Shown: in pieces, positions 8,481 through 18,177 of the stretch | Numbering within the stretch: the first letter of the stretch is position 1 | How the letters are laid out: every line of letters begins with the position of its first letter | Origin: Streptomyces sp. NRRL F-525 | Lineage (GTDB): Bacteria; Actinomycetota; Actinomycetes; Streptomycetales; Streptomycetaceae | DNA: 64,000 nt | Assembly: GCF_000716605.1 (NCBI RefSeq) | Contig: NZ_JNXE01000016.1 | Span: forward strand, 62,001 to 126,000 | Reading direction: 5' to 3' | Notes under the pieces: model-generated | Databases searched by the model: none | Seen by the model: the letters and a program-made list of their open reading frames with translations, nothing else | Told to the model about the DNA's origin: nothing | Translations under genes and position numbers: made by a program

Positions 8481-9314
8481 CTATTCTTCCACGCCGTCCG
8501 GCCTGCGCCAAAATCGGCCGTACGGCTCCCCCGCCGGGTCCGGTGACCAGCCCAGGATCGAGAGCATCTCGCGGTCCTTCTTGTCGAAGGTCTTGGGCTC
8601 GCAGCGCTCGATCAGGTCGGGCCGGTGGGCGGCCGTGCGCTTCAGCGCCTCGTCGCGCCGCCAGCGGGCGATCTTGCCGTGGTGGCCGCTGAGCAGCACG
8701 TCCGGGATCCCCTGGCCGCGCCACTGGGGCGGCTTGGTGTAGATCGGCCCCTCCAGGAGGTTGGCCATGGCGCCGGGCGCGAAGGAGTCGTCGCGGTGGG
8801 ACTCGGCGTTGCCCAGGACACCCGGCAGCAGCCGTGCCACGGCCTCCGTGACGACCAGGACGGCCGCCTCGCCGCCGGCGAGCACATAGTCACCGATGGA
8901 CACCTCGTAGACCGGCATCCGCGTCGCGTACTCGTCGATCACCCGCCGGTCGATGCCCTCGTAGCGGGCGGGCGTGAAGACCAGCCAGGGGCGCTCGGAG
9001 AGTTCTACGGCGAGTTCCTGGGTGAAGGGGCGGCCGCTGGGCGTGGGCACGATGAGCGCCGGTGCGCCGGAGCCCGTCTCGTAGCCGTCGGCCAGGACGG
9101 AGTCCAGGGCGTCGCCCCAGGGCTCGGTCTTCATGACCATGCCGGGGCCGCCGCCGTAGGGGGTGTCGTCGACCGTGTTGTGGCGGTCGTAGGTCCAGGA
9201 GCGCAGATCATGCACGTGCACATTCAGCTGTCCACGCGCGCGTGCCTTGCCGACGAGGGAGACATTCAGCGGTTCGAGGTACTCGGGGAAGATCGTGACG
9301 ACGTCGAGCCTCAT
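8481..9314 (-). CDS. trmD: tRNA (guanine-N1)-methyltransferase TrmD
   Basis: 277 residues. Methylates G37 of tRNAs that read codons starting with C, using SAM, which prevents frameshifting. The SPOUT trefoil-knot signature [13 protein letters not shown] is present, as are the N-terminal [12 protein letters not shown] and [16 protein letters not shown] at 9314 overlaps the rimM stop in an ATGA, so translation is coupled. The C-terminal part ([17 protein letters not shown]) is standard. Confidence 0.97.
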   Translation of the reverse strand: MRLDVVTIFPEYLEPLNVSLVGKARARGQLNVHVHDLRSWTYDRHNTVDDTPYGGGPGMVMKTEPWGDALDSVLADGYETGSGAPALIVPTPSGRPFTQELAVELSERPWLVFTPARYEGIDRRVIDEYATRMPVYEVSIGDYVLAGGEAAVLVVTEAVARLLPGVLGNAESHRDDSFAPGAMANLLEGPIYTKPPQWRGQGIPDVLLSGHHGKIARWRRDEALKRTAAHRPDLIERCEPKTFDKKDREMLSILGWSPDPAGEPYGRFWRRPDGVEE

Positions 9315-9871
9315 GCGTCGGCGTCCTCTGAAGAGTCTTCTTTGGAGGACACGACCTCGGCCCGGTCGTCGATCAGTCCGGGCGGCGGGTCGATGACCGC
9401 GCGCTGCTCCTCCAGGTCGATCTCGACGACGATCGACTCGACGAACGGGATCATCACCTCGCTGCCGTCGGGACGCTCCACGATGAAGAGGTCCTGGGAG
9501 GGCAGGTGCGAGATCTCCGTGATCCGGCCGACCTCCTCGCCGTCCTTGGTGACGACATCGAGGTCCATCAGCTGGTGGTCGTAGTACTCGTCCTCCTCCT
9601 CGGGCAGCTCCTCGGGATCGACCTCGGCGATCAGGAGGGTGTTGCGCAGGGCCTCGGCGCCGGTGCGGTCGCTGACGCCCTCGAAGCGGAGGATGAGGCG
9701 GCCGCTGTGGACGCGGCCCGTCTCGATGGTGAGCGGTCCCGTCGGGGCGGGGTCCGTGAACAGGACGGCGCCGGGGGCGAGTCTGAGCTCGGGCTCGTCG
9801 GTGCGTACCTCGACGGTGACCTCGCCCTTGATGCCATGGGCACGGCCGATCCGTGCGACTACCAGTTGCAC
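9311..9871 (-). CDS. rimM: 16S rRNA processing/maturation factor RimM
   Basis: 186 residues. RimM helps mature the 3' domain of 16S rRNA on the 30S particle. The N-terminal RimM domain begins [20 protein letters not shown] and the C-terminal PRC-barrel contains [12 protein letters not shown] and [13 protein letters not shown]. An acidic tail ([12 protein letters not shown]) overlaps trmD. The start is GTG at 9871. Lies between the KH gene and trmD as in most bacteria. Confidence 0.96.
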   Translation of the reverse strand: MQLVVARIGRAHGIKGEVTVEVRTDEPELRLAPGAVLFTDPAPTGPLTIETGRVHSGRLILRFEGVSDRTGAEALRNTLLIAEVDPEELPEEEDEYYDHQLMDLDVVTKDGEEVGRITEISHLPSQDLFIVERPDGSEVMIPFVESIVVEIDLEEQRAVIDPPPGLIDDRAEVVSSKEDSSEDADA

Positions 9872-9953
9872 GTGTCCACTTCTCCTGTTTCATGCAGATC
9901 GGGCCGGGGACGGCCAGTGGCCCTCCCCGGCCCGAGCCGGTGTGCGATAAGCG

Positions 9954-10193
9954 TCAGCGGACGTGGTCCACGTCGACAAGGTCGACGCGGACACCTCGGC
10001 CGCCGATTGCGCCCACGACGGTGCGCAGAGCGCGAGCGGTGCGGCCGTTGCGGCCGATCACCTTGCCGAGGTCGTCGGGGTGCACCCGGACCTCCAGCAC
10101 GCGCCCGCGACGCAGGTCGCGCGAGGCGACCTGCACATCGTCAGGGTTGTCGACGATGCCCTTCACGAGGTGCTCGAGAGCCTCCTCGAGCAT
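9954..10193 (-). CDS. khpA: KH-domain RNA-binding protein (KhpA-like)
   Basis: 79 residues with one KH domain; the RNA-binding GxxG loop is IGRNGRTARAL. Such KhpA proteins bind structured RNAs and sit between rpsP and rimM in Gram-positive bacteria. The gene begins 2 bp after the rpsP stop, consistent with coupled translation. No other domain is present. Confidence 0.93.
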   Translation of the reverse strand: MLEEALEHLVKGIVDNPDDVQVASRDLRRGRVLEVRVHPDDLGKVIGRNGRTARALRTVVGAIGGRGVRVDLVDVDHVR

Positions 10194-10195
10194 GC

Positions 10196-10615
10196 TCAGG
10201 CCTCGGTCGACTCGGACTCGGCCGGAGCCTCGTCCTTCTTCTCAGCCTTCTTCTTCTGGGTGATCGCCTCACCCTTGCTCGCGTCGTCGCCACCGAGGGC
10301 GTCGAACACGGGACGCGCGGCCTTCGGCGCGGCCACGAGCAGCGGAGCCGGGGCCGGCAGGCCCTTGAACTTCTGCCAGTCGCCGGTGAGCTTCAGGATG
10401 GCGAGCACGGGCTCGGTCGGCTGCGCGCCGACACTCAGCCAGTACTGCGCACGGTCGGTGTCGACCTCGATGCGCGAGGGGTTCTGCACCGGGTGGTACA
10501 GACCGATCTCCTCGATGGCCCGGCCATCACGGCGGGTACGGGAGTCGGCGACGACGATGCGGTAGTGAGGCGAACGGATCTTGCCCAGACGCTTCAGCTT
10601 GATCTTGACTGCCAC
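10196..10615 (-). CDS. rpsP: 30S ribosomal protein S16
   Basis: 139 residues. The conserved S16 core is in the first 80 residues ([24 protein letters not shown] and the [16 protein letters not shown] stretch). The C-terminal extension of about 55 residues, rich in Ala, Lys and Glu, is typical of streptomycetes. First gene of the rpsP-khpA-rimM-trmD-rplS operon; the promoter should lie in 10616-10800. Confidence 0.97.
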   Translation of the reverse strand: MAVKIKLKRLGKIRSPHYRIVVADSRTRRDGRAIEEIGLYHPVQNPSRIEVDTDRAQYWLSVGAQPTEPVLAILKLTGDWQKFKGLPAPAPLLVAAPKAARPVFDALGGDDASKGEAITQKKKAEKKDEAPAESESTEA

Positions 10616-10877
10616 GGGAGTGGGTTCTCCTGGTTTTGACGTGGTTGGGCACGGCGAGATGGCCGCGTGGGGTTGCGGTACCCGAGTGCCCGATGGACGC
10701 GTCAGCCGGAGGCGAGAGGGTTCCTGTGCGGCTGTCGAGTACAGCTAGCCATTGTGCCACACCCCGGCGGCCCGCCCGACCGGGGAGCATGCCCCCGACA
10801 TGCTCCCGCCCACGCCGAAGCGACACCCGGCGCCGGGAGGTGACCGGCGCGGGTGTGCGCAACCCGGCCCGCGGGAT

Positions 10878-10898
10878 GCGGCTGCCACGAGCAGCCGC
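10878..10898 (-). terminator. Hairpin after the SprT-like gene
   Basis: Arms GCGGCTGC and GCAGCCGC with a five-base loop start five bases beyond the stop codon of the SprT-like gene. There is no U-run, as is common for streptomycete terminators. Confidence 0.5.
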
Positions 10899-10902
10899 GT
10901 CC

Positions 10903-11496
10903 TCAGGCCGCCACGGCCTCCGGAATGCGGAAGGGCTTGCCGCAGCCCCCGCACACGATCGGCGCCTGGGCCAGCACCGACGGGACGACCCGTACGTTAC
11001 GACCGCAGTCGCACACCGCCTTGACGCGGACGCCACCACCGGACGAGCCGTGACGGGCGGCCGGGCCGCGGAAGGTACGGGAGGTGTCGGCCGAGGTGGC
11101 GACGGTGTGGGCCTTGAGCGCGCGCTGGAGGCGCTCGATCGTCGGCCGGTAGCGCCGCTTCGCCTCGGGGTTGAGCTGGACCAGCGAGAAACCGCTGCTG
11201 GGATGCGGTTCGTCGGGGTGGTCCAGGCCCAGCTCCTCGGCGATCGCAAGGAATCTGCGGTTGTGGTAGCGGCCGGCGCGGGACGTGTCACGCACGCCGC
11301 GCGAAGCGGCGATGCCATGGACTGCCTCATGCAGCAGTCGCTCGAAGGAGAGCTCGTGTCCGCAGGCGGACGACGACTCTCCGATCAGGGACTCGGGCGC
11401 GGCCAGATCGGGCAGTTCGGGGTGGTACCGCTGAATATCGGCCCACGCCTCTGCCAGCTCTGCGGCGAGAACAGGTGGTGTCTGTGTCGTGCTCAC
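10903..11496 (-). CDS. SprT-like zinc metalloprotease-type protein with C-terminal zinc ribbon
   Basis: 197 residues from GTG 11496. The motif LLHEAVHGIAASRG contains an HExxH zinc site, followed by RYHNRRFLAIAEELGL, which has the look of the SprT-like fold (third ligand and F). The C-terminus has a CDCG...CGGCG zinc ribbon. SprT-like proteins include the DNA-protein crosslink protease Spartan and several uncharacterised bacterial proteins. I chose GTG 11496 (start VSTTQTPPVLAAEL) because the sequence before it is AT-rich and looks like a promoter; a GTG at 11559 would add 21 residues. Substrate unknown. Confidence 0.75.
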   Translation of the reverse strand: MSTTQTPPVLAAELAEAWADIQRYHPELPDLAAPESLIGESSSACGHELSFERLLHEAVHGIAASRGVRDTSRAGRYHNRRFLAIAEELGLDHPDEPHPSSGFSLVQLNPEAKRRYRPTIERLQRALKAHTVATSADTSRTFRGPAARHGSSGGGVRVKAVCDCGRNVRVVPSVLAQAPIVCGGCGKPFRIPEAVAA

Positions 11497-11756
11497 GTAA
11501 TGACAACGAGCCGGAGTGCCCCTGTGTTCCGATTCCGGGGCATCCCAAATAATTTGCACGTACCCGTCAGTTGCCGCTGATGCGTCCGGAGGAGGGCGGG
11601 TGCGCTGATCTGCGGAGAAGCCTCACAGCTCAGCACAAGGTGGTGCGTAGGCCCACGTACGACCCGGCGCGTAGACGGTGTCCGCGCGCCGGGTGAGCTG
11701 ATGTCCGCCGTTGCGCAAGGGGCGTTTCGGTCGCTCTCCCGCCGGAGCCCGGCGCT

Positions 11757-13172
11757 TCAGTAAGCGCGGGCGACGATCGCGACGTTACCGGGTGCCGTGT
11801 CGGAGTCCGGTACCGACCCGTCCTCGGCGACGAGACACCGTACGGTCACCGCGTGCTCGGCCAGCGCGGCCTCGCCTTCTTCGCCGAGCGTGGCCCACGG
11901 GATGCGCGCCCAGCCGCCGGCGGTCGCGGCCTCTACGGCCTCCGCGACCGTCGACACCTCGGAGGTACGGGACTCGCGCCGCTCGCGGGACTGCCTCAGC
12001 AGCAGCGCCTGATCCTCCTCCAGGACTACGGGAAGCAGCTCTACGAGGGAGTCGATCGCCACCGGCTCCTTGCCTCCGGGGATGCGGCGGGCCAGCATCG
12101 CCGTGCCGTTCTCCAGGTCACGGGGTCCGACCTCGATCCGCACCGGCACGCCCTTCAGCTCCCAGTCGACGGCGCGACGCCCGAAGGGGACGTCCGTGCG
12201 GTCGTCGACCCGGACGCGCACGCCCGCCGCCTTCAGCCGGGCCCCGATCTCGCGGACCTTGGCCAGAACCGCCTCGTCGCCCTTGATGGCGAGCACGACG
12301 ACCTGGATGTGCGCCAGCCGCGGCGGCACCCGGAGTCCGTCGTCGTCGCCGTGCATCATCACCAGGGCGCCGATCATGCGCGTGGTGGAGCCCCAGGAGG
12401 TCTGCCAGACCAGCTCCTGCTTGCCTTCCTTCGACAGGTACTGCGTGTTGAAGGCCTTCGCGAAGTTCTGGCCCAGCTCGTGACTGGTCGCCATCTGCAG
12501 CGCCTTGCCGTCGCCCATCATCCCTTCCAGGGTGAGGGTGTTGATCGCGCCCGCGAACCGCTCCTTGACCGTCTTGCGGCCCGGGACGACGTCCATCGCG
12601 AGGACGTTGACCATGAAGTCCTCGTACACCTGGCGGTGGATGTGCGCGGCGAAGTCGCGCGCCTCCTCGTAGGTCGCGTGCGCGGTGTGGCCCTCCTGCC
12701 ACAGGAACTCACTCGTACGGAGGAAGAGCCGGGGCCGCAGCTCCCAACGGACCACGTTCGCCCACTGGTTGATCAGCAGGGGCAGGTCGCGATAGCTCTG
12801 CACCCACTTCGCGAAGTACTCGTTGATGATCATCTCGGAGGTGGGCCGGACGACCGCGGGCTCCTCCAGCTCCTTGCCGCCGCCGTGCGTGACCACGGCC
12901 AGCTCGGGCGCGAAGCCCTCGACGTGGTCGGCCTCGCGGGCGAGGTAGGACTGCGGGATCAGCAGCGGGAAGTACGCGTTCTCGGTGCCCGTCTCCTTGA
13001 TGCGGGCGTCCATCTCCGCCTGCATCCGCTCCCAAATGCCGTACCCGTACGGTCGGATGACCATGGAGCCGCGCACCGGGCCGTTGTCGGCCAGCTCGGC
13101 CTTGCTGATCAGATCCTGGTACCAGCGGGGGAAGTCGTCCGCCCGGGGTGTGAGTACGGGTGCCTTGGCCAT
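11757..13172 (-). CDS. proS: Prolyl-tRNA synthetase, archaeal/eukaryote-like (type 3)
   Basis: 471 residues. Charges tRNA-Pro with proline. Class II motifs: motif 1 region GSMVIRPYGYGIWERMQ, motif 2 LRPRLFLRTSEFLWQEGHTAHA, motif 3 area with TSWGSTTRMIGALVMMHGDDDGL. It lacks the editing insertion of the long bacterial ProRS, and ends in a C-terminal tyrosine (VAIVARAY), both marks of the archaeal/eukaryotic-type enzyme. Start ATG 13172 gives MAKAPVLTPRADDFPRWY. Whether the genome also has a bacterial-type ProRS cannot be seen here. Confidence 0.94.
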   Translation of the reverse strand: MAKAPVLTPRADDFPRWYQDLISKAELADNGPVRGSMVIRPYGYGIWERMQAEMDARIKETGTENAYFPLLIPQSYLAREADHVEGFAPELAVVTHGGGKELEEPAVVRPTSEMIINEYFAKWVQSYRDLPLLINQWANVVRWELRPRLFLRTSEFLWQEGHTAHATYEEARDFAAHIHRQVYEDFMVNVLAMDVVPGRKTVKERFAGAINTLTLEGMMGDGKALQMATSHELGQNFAKAFNTQYLSKEGKQELVWQTSWGSTTRMIGALVMMHGDDDGLRVPPRLAHIQVVVLAIKGDEAVLAKVREIGARLKAAGVRVRVDDRTDVPFGRRAVDWELKGVPVRIEVGPRDLENGTAMLARRIPGGKEPVAIDSLVELLPVVLEEDQALLLRQSRERRESRTSEVSTVAEAVEAATAGGWARIPWATLGEEGEAALAEHAVTVRCLVAEDGSVPDSDTAPGNVAIVARAY

Positions 13173-13370
13173 GGCGAGATCGTACGGGCCCGCGTTGCCG
13201 TCATGTGAATTCTTTTCACTCCCACAGAGAAGCCACAAGCCGGGCCTCACAACCCCTGGACGCCGTGGCGAGCGCGGAGTTTGCTGGCATACGGGGGAAG
13301 TGCGGGCGCACATCACGGGGGCCTCGGAAACGGGCACGGCCACAACTCTCGGCGGATTGGGGCGCTTTCC

Positions 13371-14228
13371 ATGACACCTACGCTCGTGCGGCAGTACCTA
13401 CCTCATGCGGGGCCTGCGCCCCGCGTGGACCTGGGTGCACGCGCGCGTGACTGGTCCGAGATCCAGGAGCGGATGCTGGTACCGCTCTACGAAGCGGTCT
13501 ACGAGCGACTGGAAGTGGGATCCGGCACCCGGCTGCTCGGCCTCGGCTGCGGCTCCGGGCTCGCCCTGCTGATGGCGGCCTCCAGAGGCGCGACGGTCAC
13601 CGGTGTCGAGCGCTTCTCCCCCGAGCGCCTGGCCCTCGCCCGCGAGCGACTGCTGCCGACCGCTTGGTCCCCACGCGCGCGTGCGCACACCCGGCTCGTC
13701 TACGGCTCCCCCAGGGACGCGGCCGGCGCGGAGACGCCCGCGTACACCCTGGTGACCGCCTTCGAGCCCATCGGGTGCCTGGCGGGCGACTCGGAGGGAC
13801 TCGGGGACACGCTCGCCGCCGCGACACCGCTCGCCGCGCGCGGGACGCCCGTGGTGCTGGCGGGCTGGGGTCCGCCGGAGCGCTGCGCGACCTCGTCCGT
13901 GCTGCGGGTGGCCACCAGGCTGGCGGACCCGCTGCGCGGCACGGGCAGCCCGCGCCCGGTCCTGCGCGACGACCTGGAGGTGGTCGCCCACCGCTCGGGT
14001 CTCAGGCCGGACGGCTCGGGCCGGGTGGCGTGCCCCTTCGGGTACGCCGATGTCGAGAGTGCCGTACGAGGGCTGCTGTCGACGGGGCTCTTCGACGCGG
14101 CGATCGTCGCGACGGATCAGGCGCAGGTGGACAAGGAGTTGGCGGAGGCGTTGCATCCGTATCGTCGGCAGGACGGGACGGTGTGGATGCCGAACGTCTT
14201 CCGGTATCTGATCGCGCGTACGACCTGA
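13371..14228 (+). CDS. SAM-dependent methyltransferase, unknown substrate
   Basis: 285 residues. The SAM-binding motif I LLGLGCGSGLALLMAASRGA and the acidic end of strand 2 (VTGVERFSPERLALA) mark a class I methyltransferase fold. The middle part (residues 120-200) is diverged and no substrate can be inferred. The N-terminus has VRQYLPHAGPAPRVDLGARARDW. It lies alone on the plus strand, convergent with ftsH and divergent from proS. The ATG at 13371 was chosen over an upstream one at 13281 because the extra 30 residues are His/Gly-rich and promoter-like. Confidence 0.8.
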   Translation: MTPTLVRQYLPHAGPAPRVDLGARARDWSEIQERMLVPLYEAVYERLEVGSGTRLLGLGCGSGLALLMAASRGATVTGVERFSPERLALARERLLPTAWSPRARAHTRLVYGSPRDAAGAETPAYTLVTAFEPIGCLAGDSEGLGDTLAAATPLAARGTPVVLAGWGPPERCATSSVLRVATRLADPLRGTGSPRPVLRDDLEVVAHRSGLRPDGSGRVACPFGYADVESAVRGLLSTGLFDAAIVATDQAQVDKELAEALHPYRRQDGTVWMPNVFRYLIARTT

Positions 14229-14261
14229 GGATGAGTCATCGCACGTGCGACCTGGGGATGA

Positions 14262-16199
14262 CTACGGCTCTTCCTTGAAGAGGCGGGTGACGCCCGCGAT
14301 GCGGTAGGCGTCCGTCTCCTCCAGGGTCTCGTTCTCCAGGAGGGCCGCCGCGAGCGCGTCCAACTGGTCGCGGTGGTCGCCGAGTTTACGGATGGCCTCG
14401 TCGTAGCACTCGTCGACGATGCGGCGCATCTCGTGGTCGATCACGTCCAGGGTCCCCGGTGCCGCCGAGAGGCCGTAGGCCTGCTGGGCGTCGCTGGGGA
14501 GGGCGGAGAGGCGGCCGACGCGCTCGCTCATGCCCCAGCGGGCGACCATCCCGCGCGCGATGTTGGTGACCTGTTCGAGGTCGTTCTCGGCGCCGGTGGT
14601 GATCACGCCGTAGACGACCTGTTCCGCGGCCATGCCGCCGAGGGCGCCGATGATGCGGCCGCGCAGGTACTCCTCGGTGTACGCGTACTTGTCCGCGTCC
14701 GGGGTCGAGAGCGTGACGCCGAGGGCCCTTCCGCGCGGGACGATGGTGATCTTGCGGACCGGGTCGGCGCCGGGCTGGAGCATGCCCAGGAGGGCGTGGC
14801 CGCTCTCGTGGTAGGCGGTGCGGCGGCGCTCCTCCTCGGGCATCACCAGCGGGCGTTCCGCGCCCAGTTGAACCTTCTCCAGGGCTTCCGAGAGGTCGGA
14901 CTGGGTGACCTCGCTCTGCTTGCGCTTGACGGCGAGGAGGGCGGCCTCGTTGGCGAGGTTGGCGAGTTCGGCGCCGGTCATGCCCGGGGTCGTGCGGGCG
15001 ACCTGGGCGAGGTTCACGTCCTTCGCGAGCGGGATCTCGCGGGTGTGGATCTCCAGGATCGCCTCGCGGCCGCCCCGGTCGGGCGGCGAGACCACGACCA
15101 CCCGGTCGAAGCGGCCGGGGCGGGTGAGCGCCGGGTCCAGGACGTCGGCGCGGTTGGTGGCCGCGATGACGATGACGCCCTCGGAGCCGGAGAAGCCGTC
15201 CATCTCGGTGAGGATCTGGTTCAGGGTCTGCTCGCGCTCGTCGTGACCGCCCATGCCGGAGCCGCCGCCGCGGGCCCGGCCGATGGTGTCGATCTCGTCG
15301 ATGAAGATGATCGAGGGGGCCACCTTGCGGGCCTCCGCGAACAGTTCACGCACGCGTGAGGCACCGACACCGACGATCATCTCGATGAACTCGGAGGCCG
15401 ACGCCGAGAAGAACGGCACCCCCGCCTCCCCCGCGACCGCCCGCGCGAGCAGCGTCTTCCCGGTCCCGGGCGGGCCCGCGAGGAGCACGCCCCGGGGCAT
15501 CTTGGCGCCCATCTTGCGGTACTCGTCGGGGTTCTTCAGGAAGTCGACGACGTCGTTCAGCTCGCCCTCGACCTCGTCGATGCCGGCGACGTCCTCGAAG
15601 GTCGTGCGCTGCTTGCCCGGCTCCAGCTCGACCGGCTTGGGCGGGGCCTTGCGGCCGAGCATGCCGCCCGCGCCGCCGAGCCCCGAACTCATCCGACGCG
15701 CGATGAAGAGCCACAGCACGACCAGGAGCAGCATCGGGGCCAGCGAGATCAGCAGATTGGCCAGAAAACTGCGGTGCTGGAGGACGGGTTCGGCCGTGAC
15801 GGTGACGTTGTGCTTGGTCAGGTCCTCCCACAGCTTGTCGTCCGCGAAGGTCGGCCGCTCGGTGTCGAACTTGGTGTACTTGCCGTCGCCGTCCGGGTTC
15901 TTCTGCTCCTTCTTGAGCTGGCCCTGGATCGCGTTGCCCTTGGCGTAGATCTTGGTGACGTTGCCCGCGTCGACCTGCTTGCTGAACTCCGTGTACGAGA
16001 TCGTCGGTTCGTCGCCCTCGTTGAAGAACGACAGGATCAGGTTCGCGACCAGGTACACGACCAGCGCGGTGAGGATCAGACTCCACCAGCCGCCACGCAT
16101 CTTCTTCCCGCCCGGCGACGGCTTCGGGGGCTCGTCGGGAGTGCCCTCGGTACGCCAGGGCTGATCCGGGGACTTGCGCGGCGGCGCGGGGTTGGTCAT
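14262..16199 (-). CDS. ftsH: ATP-dependent zinc metalloprotease FtsH
   Basis: 645 residues. Membrane-anchored AAA protease that degrades misfolded and regulatory proteins. Two transmembrane helices flank an external domain (about residues 38-58 and 144-166), then the AAA domain with Walker A GPPGTGKT and Walker [12 protein letters not shown], the SRH region with [19 protein letters not shown], and the peptidase zinc motif HESGH. The N-terminal proline-rich cytoplasmic tail is typical of actinomycetes. Downstream of ffh and separated from it by a terminator-like hairpin. Confidence 0.97.
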   Translation of the reverse strand: MTNPAPPRKSPDQPWRTEGTPDEPPKPSPGGKKMRGGWWSLILTALVVYLVANLILSFFNEGDEPTISYTEFSKQVDAGNVTKIYAKGNAIQGQLKKEQKNPDGDGKYTKFDTERPTFADDKLWEDLTKHNVTVTAEPVLQHRSFLANLLISLAPMLLLVVLWLFIARRMSSGLGGAGGMLGRKAPPKPVELEPGKQRTTFEDVAGIDEVEGELNDVVDFLKNPDEYRKMGAKMPRGVLLAGPPGTGKTLLARAVAGEAGVPFFSASASEFIEMIVGVGASRVRELFAEARKVAPSIIFIDEIDTIGRARGGGSGMGGHDEREQTLNQILTEMDGFSGSEGVIVIAATNRADVLDPALTRPGRFDRVVVVSPPDRGGREAILEIHTREIPLAKDVNLAQVARTTPGMTGAELANLANEAALLAVKRKQSEVTQSDLSEALEKVQLGAERPLVMPEEERRRTAYHESGHALLGMLQPGADPVRKITIVPRGRALGVTLSTPDADKYAYTEEYLRGRIIGALGGMAAEQVVYGVITTGAENDLEQVTNIARGMVARWGMSERVGRLSALPSDAQQAYGLSAAPGTLDVIDHEMRRIVDECYDEAIRKLGDHRDQLDALAAALLENETLEETDAYRIAGVTRLFKEEP

Positions 16200-16248
16200 A
16201 TCGGCAAGTTACGACACGGGCCAGGCGTCGGCACGCTCAGGATGCGCC

Positions 16249-16279
16249 GAGGGCGCCCTTCTTAAAGAGGGGCGCCCTC
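16249..16279 (-). terminator. Terminator hairpin after ffh
   Basis: A perfect ten-base inverted repeat (GAGGGCGCCC/GGGCGCCCTC) with an 11-base loop lies 45 bp past the ffh stop and 50 bp before the ftsH start on the same strand. Confidence 0.6.
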
Positions 16280-16323
16280 AGTGACGTAGAAGACGGGCCG
16301 TCAGCCCATGGACCTTCTCAAGC

Positions 16324-17877
16324 TCAGCCCATGAACTTCTTGAACTCGTCCGGCAGCTCGAAGTCCTGGCCGCCCTGCTCGGGCAGTCCGAACGCGTTGC
16401 CGCCCTGCGCCGCACCGGCCTCGCGGCGCTTGGCCTCTTCCAGTTCCTGCTGCTTGCGCTTCATCGGGTTGCCGGAGCGCTGCTTGCCCTTGGCCTGCTT
16501 GGGCTGCTTCTTGGTGCGGCCGGGGCCGCCGCCCATGCCCGGCATCCCCGGCATGCCGGGCATTCCGCCGCCCTGCGCCATGCGGGACATCATCTTGCGG
16601 GCCTCGAAGAACCGCTCGACCAGGCCCTTCACGGCGCTGACCTCGACGCCGGAGCCCTTGGCGATACGGGCGCGGCGCGAGCCGTTGATGATGGTCGGCT
16701 CGGCGCGCTCGGCCGGGGTCATCGACTTGATGATCGCGGCCGTACGGTCGACGTCCCGCTCGTCCAGGTTGTTGATCTGGTCCTTGATCTGGCCCATGCC
16801 GGGGAGCATGCCGAGCAGCTTGGAGATGCTGCCCATCTTCCTGACCTGTTCCATCTGGGACAGGAAGTCGTCGAGGGTGAAGTCCTGGCCCTTCTTGGAT
16901 GCCAGCTTGGAGGCCATCTTCTCGGCCTCTTCTTGGCTGAACGTCTTCTCCGCCTGCTCGATCAGGGTGAGCAGGTCACCCATGTCGAGGATGCGGGAGG
17001 CCATCCGGTCCGGGTGGAAGGCGTCGAAGTCGTCGAGCTTCTCGCCGTTCGACGCGAACATGATCGGCTTGCCGGTGACGGACGCGATCGACAGGGCCGC
17101 ACCACCGCGGGCGTCGCCGTCGAGCTTGGAGAGCACCACGCCGTCGAAGCCGACGCCGTCGCGGAAGGACTCGGCGGTGTTGACCGCGTCCTGGCCGATC
17201 ATCGCGTCGACGACGAAGAGGATCTCGTCCGGCGAGACCGCGTCGCGGATGTCCGCGGCCTGCTGCATCAGTTCCTGGTCGATGCCGAGGCGGCCCGCGG
17301 TGTCCACGATCACGATGTCGTGGACCTTGGACTTCGCGAACTCGATGGAGTCCTTGGCGACCTTGACCGGGTCGCCGACGCCGTTGCCCGGCTCGGGCGC
17401 GTAGACCGCGACACCGGCGCGCTCGGCGACGACGCTCAGCTGGTTCACGGCGTTCGGGCGCTGGAGGTCGGCGGCGACGAGCAGCGGCGAGTGCCCCTGG
17501 TCCTTGAGCCACTTGCCGAGCTTGCCCGCGAGGGTCGTCTTACCGGCACCCTGCAGACCCGCGAGCATGATCACGGTCGGCGGGTTCTTGGCGAAGCGCA
17601 GGCGGCGGGTCTCGCCGCCGAGGATCGTCACGAGTTCGTCGTTGACGATCTTCAGGACCTGCTGGGCCGGGTTCAGCGCCTTGTTGACGTCGGCGCCGAG
17701 GGCACGGTCCTTGACGTTCTTGATGAACGTCCGGACGACCGGCAGGGCCACGTCGGCTTCGAGAAGGGCGATCCGGATCTCACGCGCGGTGGCGTCGATG
17801 TCCGCCTCGCTCAGACGCCCCTTGCCACGCAAATTCTTGAAGGTCGCTGAGAGGCGGTCGGAGAGAGTATCGAACAC
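16324..17877 (-). CDS. ffh: Signal recognition particle protein Ffh
   Basis: 517 residues. GTPase that binds 4.5S RNA and signal sequences and delivers ribosomes to FtsY. N domain at the start, G domain with GLQGAGKTT near residue 107, DTAGR and TKLDGDARGG, then the M domain with methionine-rich stretches (RKMGSISKLLGMLPGMGQ) and a long Met/Gly tail. The GTG at 17877 gives the normal start FDTLSDRLSATFKNL; further upstream codons are repetitive Thr/Pro and not conserved. Confidence 0.97.
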   Translation of the reverse strand: MFDTLSDRLSATFKNLRGKGRLSEADIDATAREIRIALLEADVALPVVRTFIKNVKDRALGADVNKALNPAQQVLKIVNDELVTILGGETRRLRFAKNPPTVIMLAGLQGAGKTTLAGKLGKWLKDQGHSPLLVAADLQRPNAVNQLSVVAERAGVAVYAPEPGNGVGDPVKVAKDSIEFAKSKVHDIVIVDTAGRLGIDQELMQQAADIRDAVSPDEILFVVDAMIGQDAVNTAESFRDGVGFDGVVLSKLDGDARGGAALSIASVTGKPIMFASNGEKLDDFDAFHPDRMASRILDMGDLLTLIEQAEKTFSQEEAEKMASKLASKKGQDFTLDDFLSQMEQVRKMGSISKLLGMLPGMGQIKDQINNLDERDVDRTAAIIKSMTPAERAEPTIINGSRRARIAKGSGVEVSAVKGLVERFFEARKMMSRMAQGGGMPGMPGMPGMGGGPGRTKKQPKQAKGKQRSGNPMKRKQQELEEAKRREAGAAQGGNAFGLPEQGGQDFELPDEFKKFMG

Positions 17878-18177
17878 GGCGGCGTCGGTCCTCGGAGTCG
17901 GGGTCGGTGTGGGTGTCTTCCAGGGTATCCGGCCGCGCAAGACAATCGTCCCCGCCTGCTGTATTCAGCGAGCGGGGACGGAACCCGCGCGCCGGCGGCG
18001 AACAACTCCGCGATGCTCACGCAGGACGCGTCCAGCGCCGGATCGCCCCTGCGGGAGCGGAGAGCCCGTCCTACCGGCGGAGAACAACTCCAGGGTGATC
18101 ACGCCCCGCGTCCACCGCCGGATCAGCCCCGCGACTGCGGAGCAGCACGCCCCGCCGACGCGAGAGCGATCGGCAGG
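17878..18177. other. 300-bp non-coding gap between ffh and glnD with a degenerate direct repeat
   Basis: I see no convincing gene. Two diverged copies of a roughly 60-bp sequence lie 80-82 bp apart: CCGGCGGCGAACAACTCC at 17992-18009 matches 18074-18091 with two changes, and GCGTCCAGCGCCGGATC at 18028 matches 18108. The ffh promoter should lie in the first part (17878-17960). Confidence 0.6.
17992..18131. repeat. Pair of degenerate direct repeats
   Basis: Copy 1 spans about 17992-18050, copy 2 about 18074-18131. They share blocks of 17-18 bases with one or two mismatches at both ends and a less similar middle. Origin unknown; no coding sense is apparent in either copy. Confidence 0.6.
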
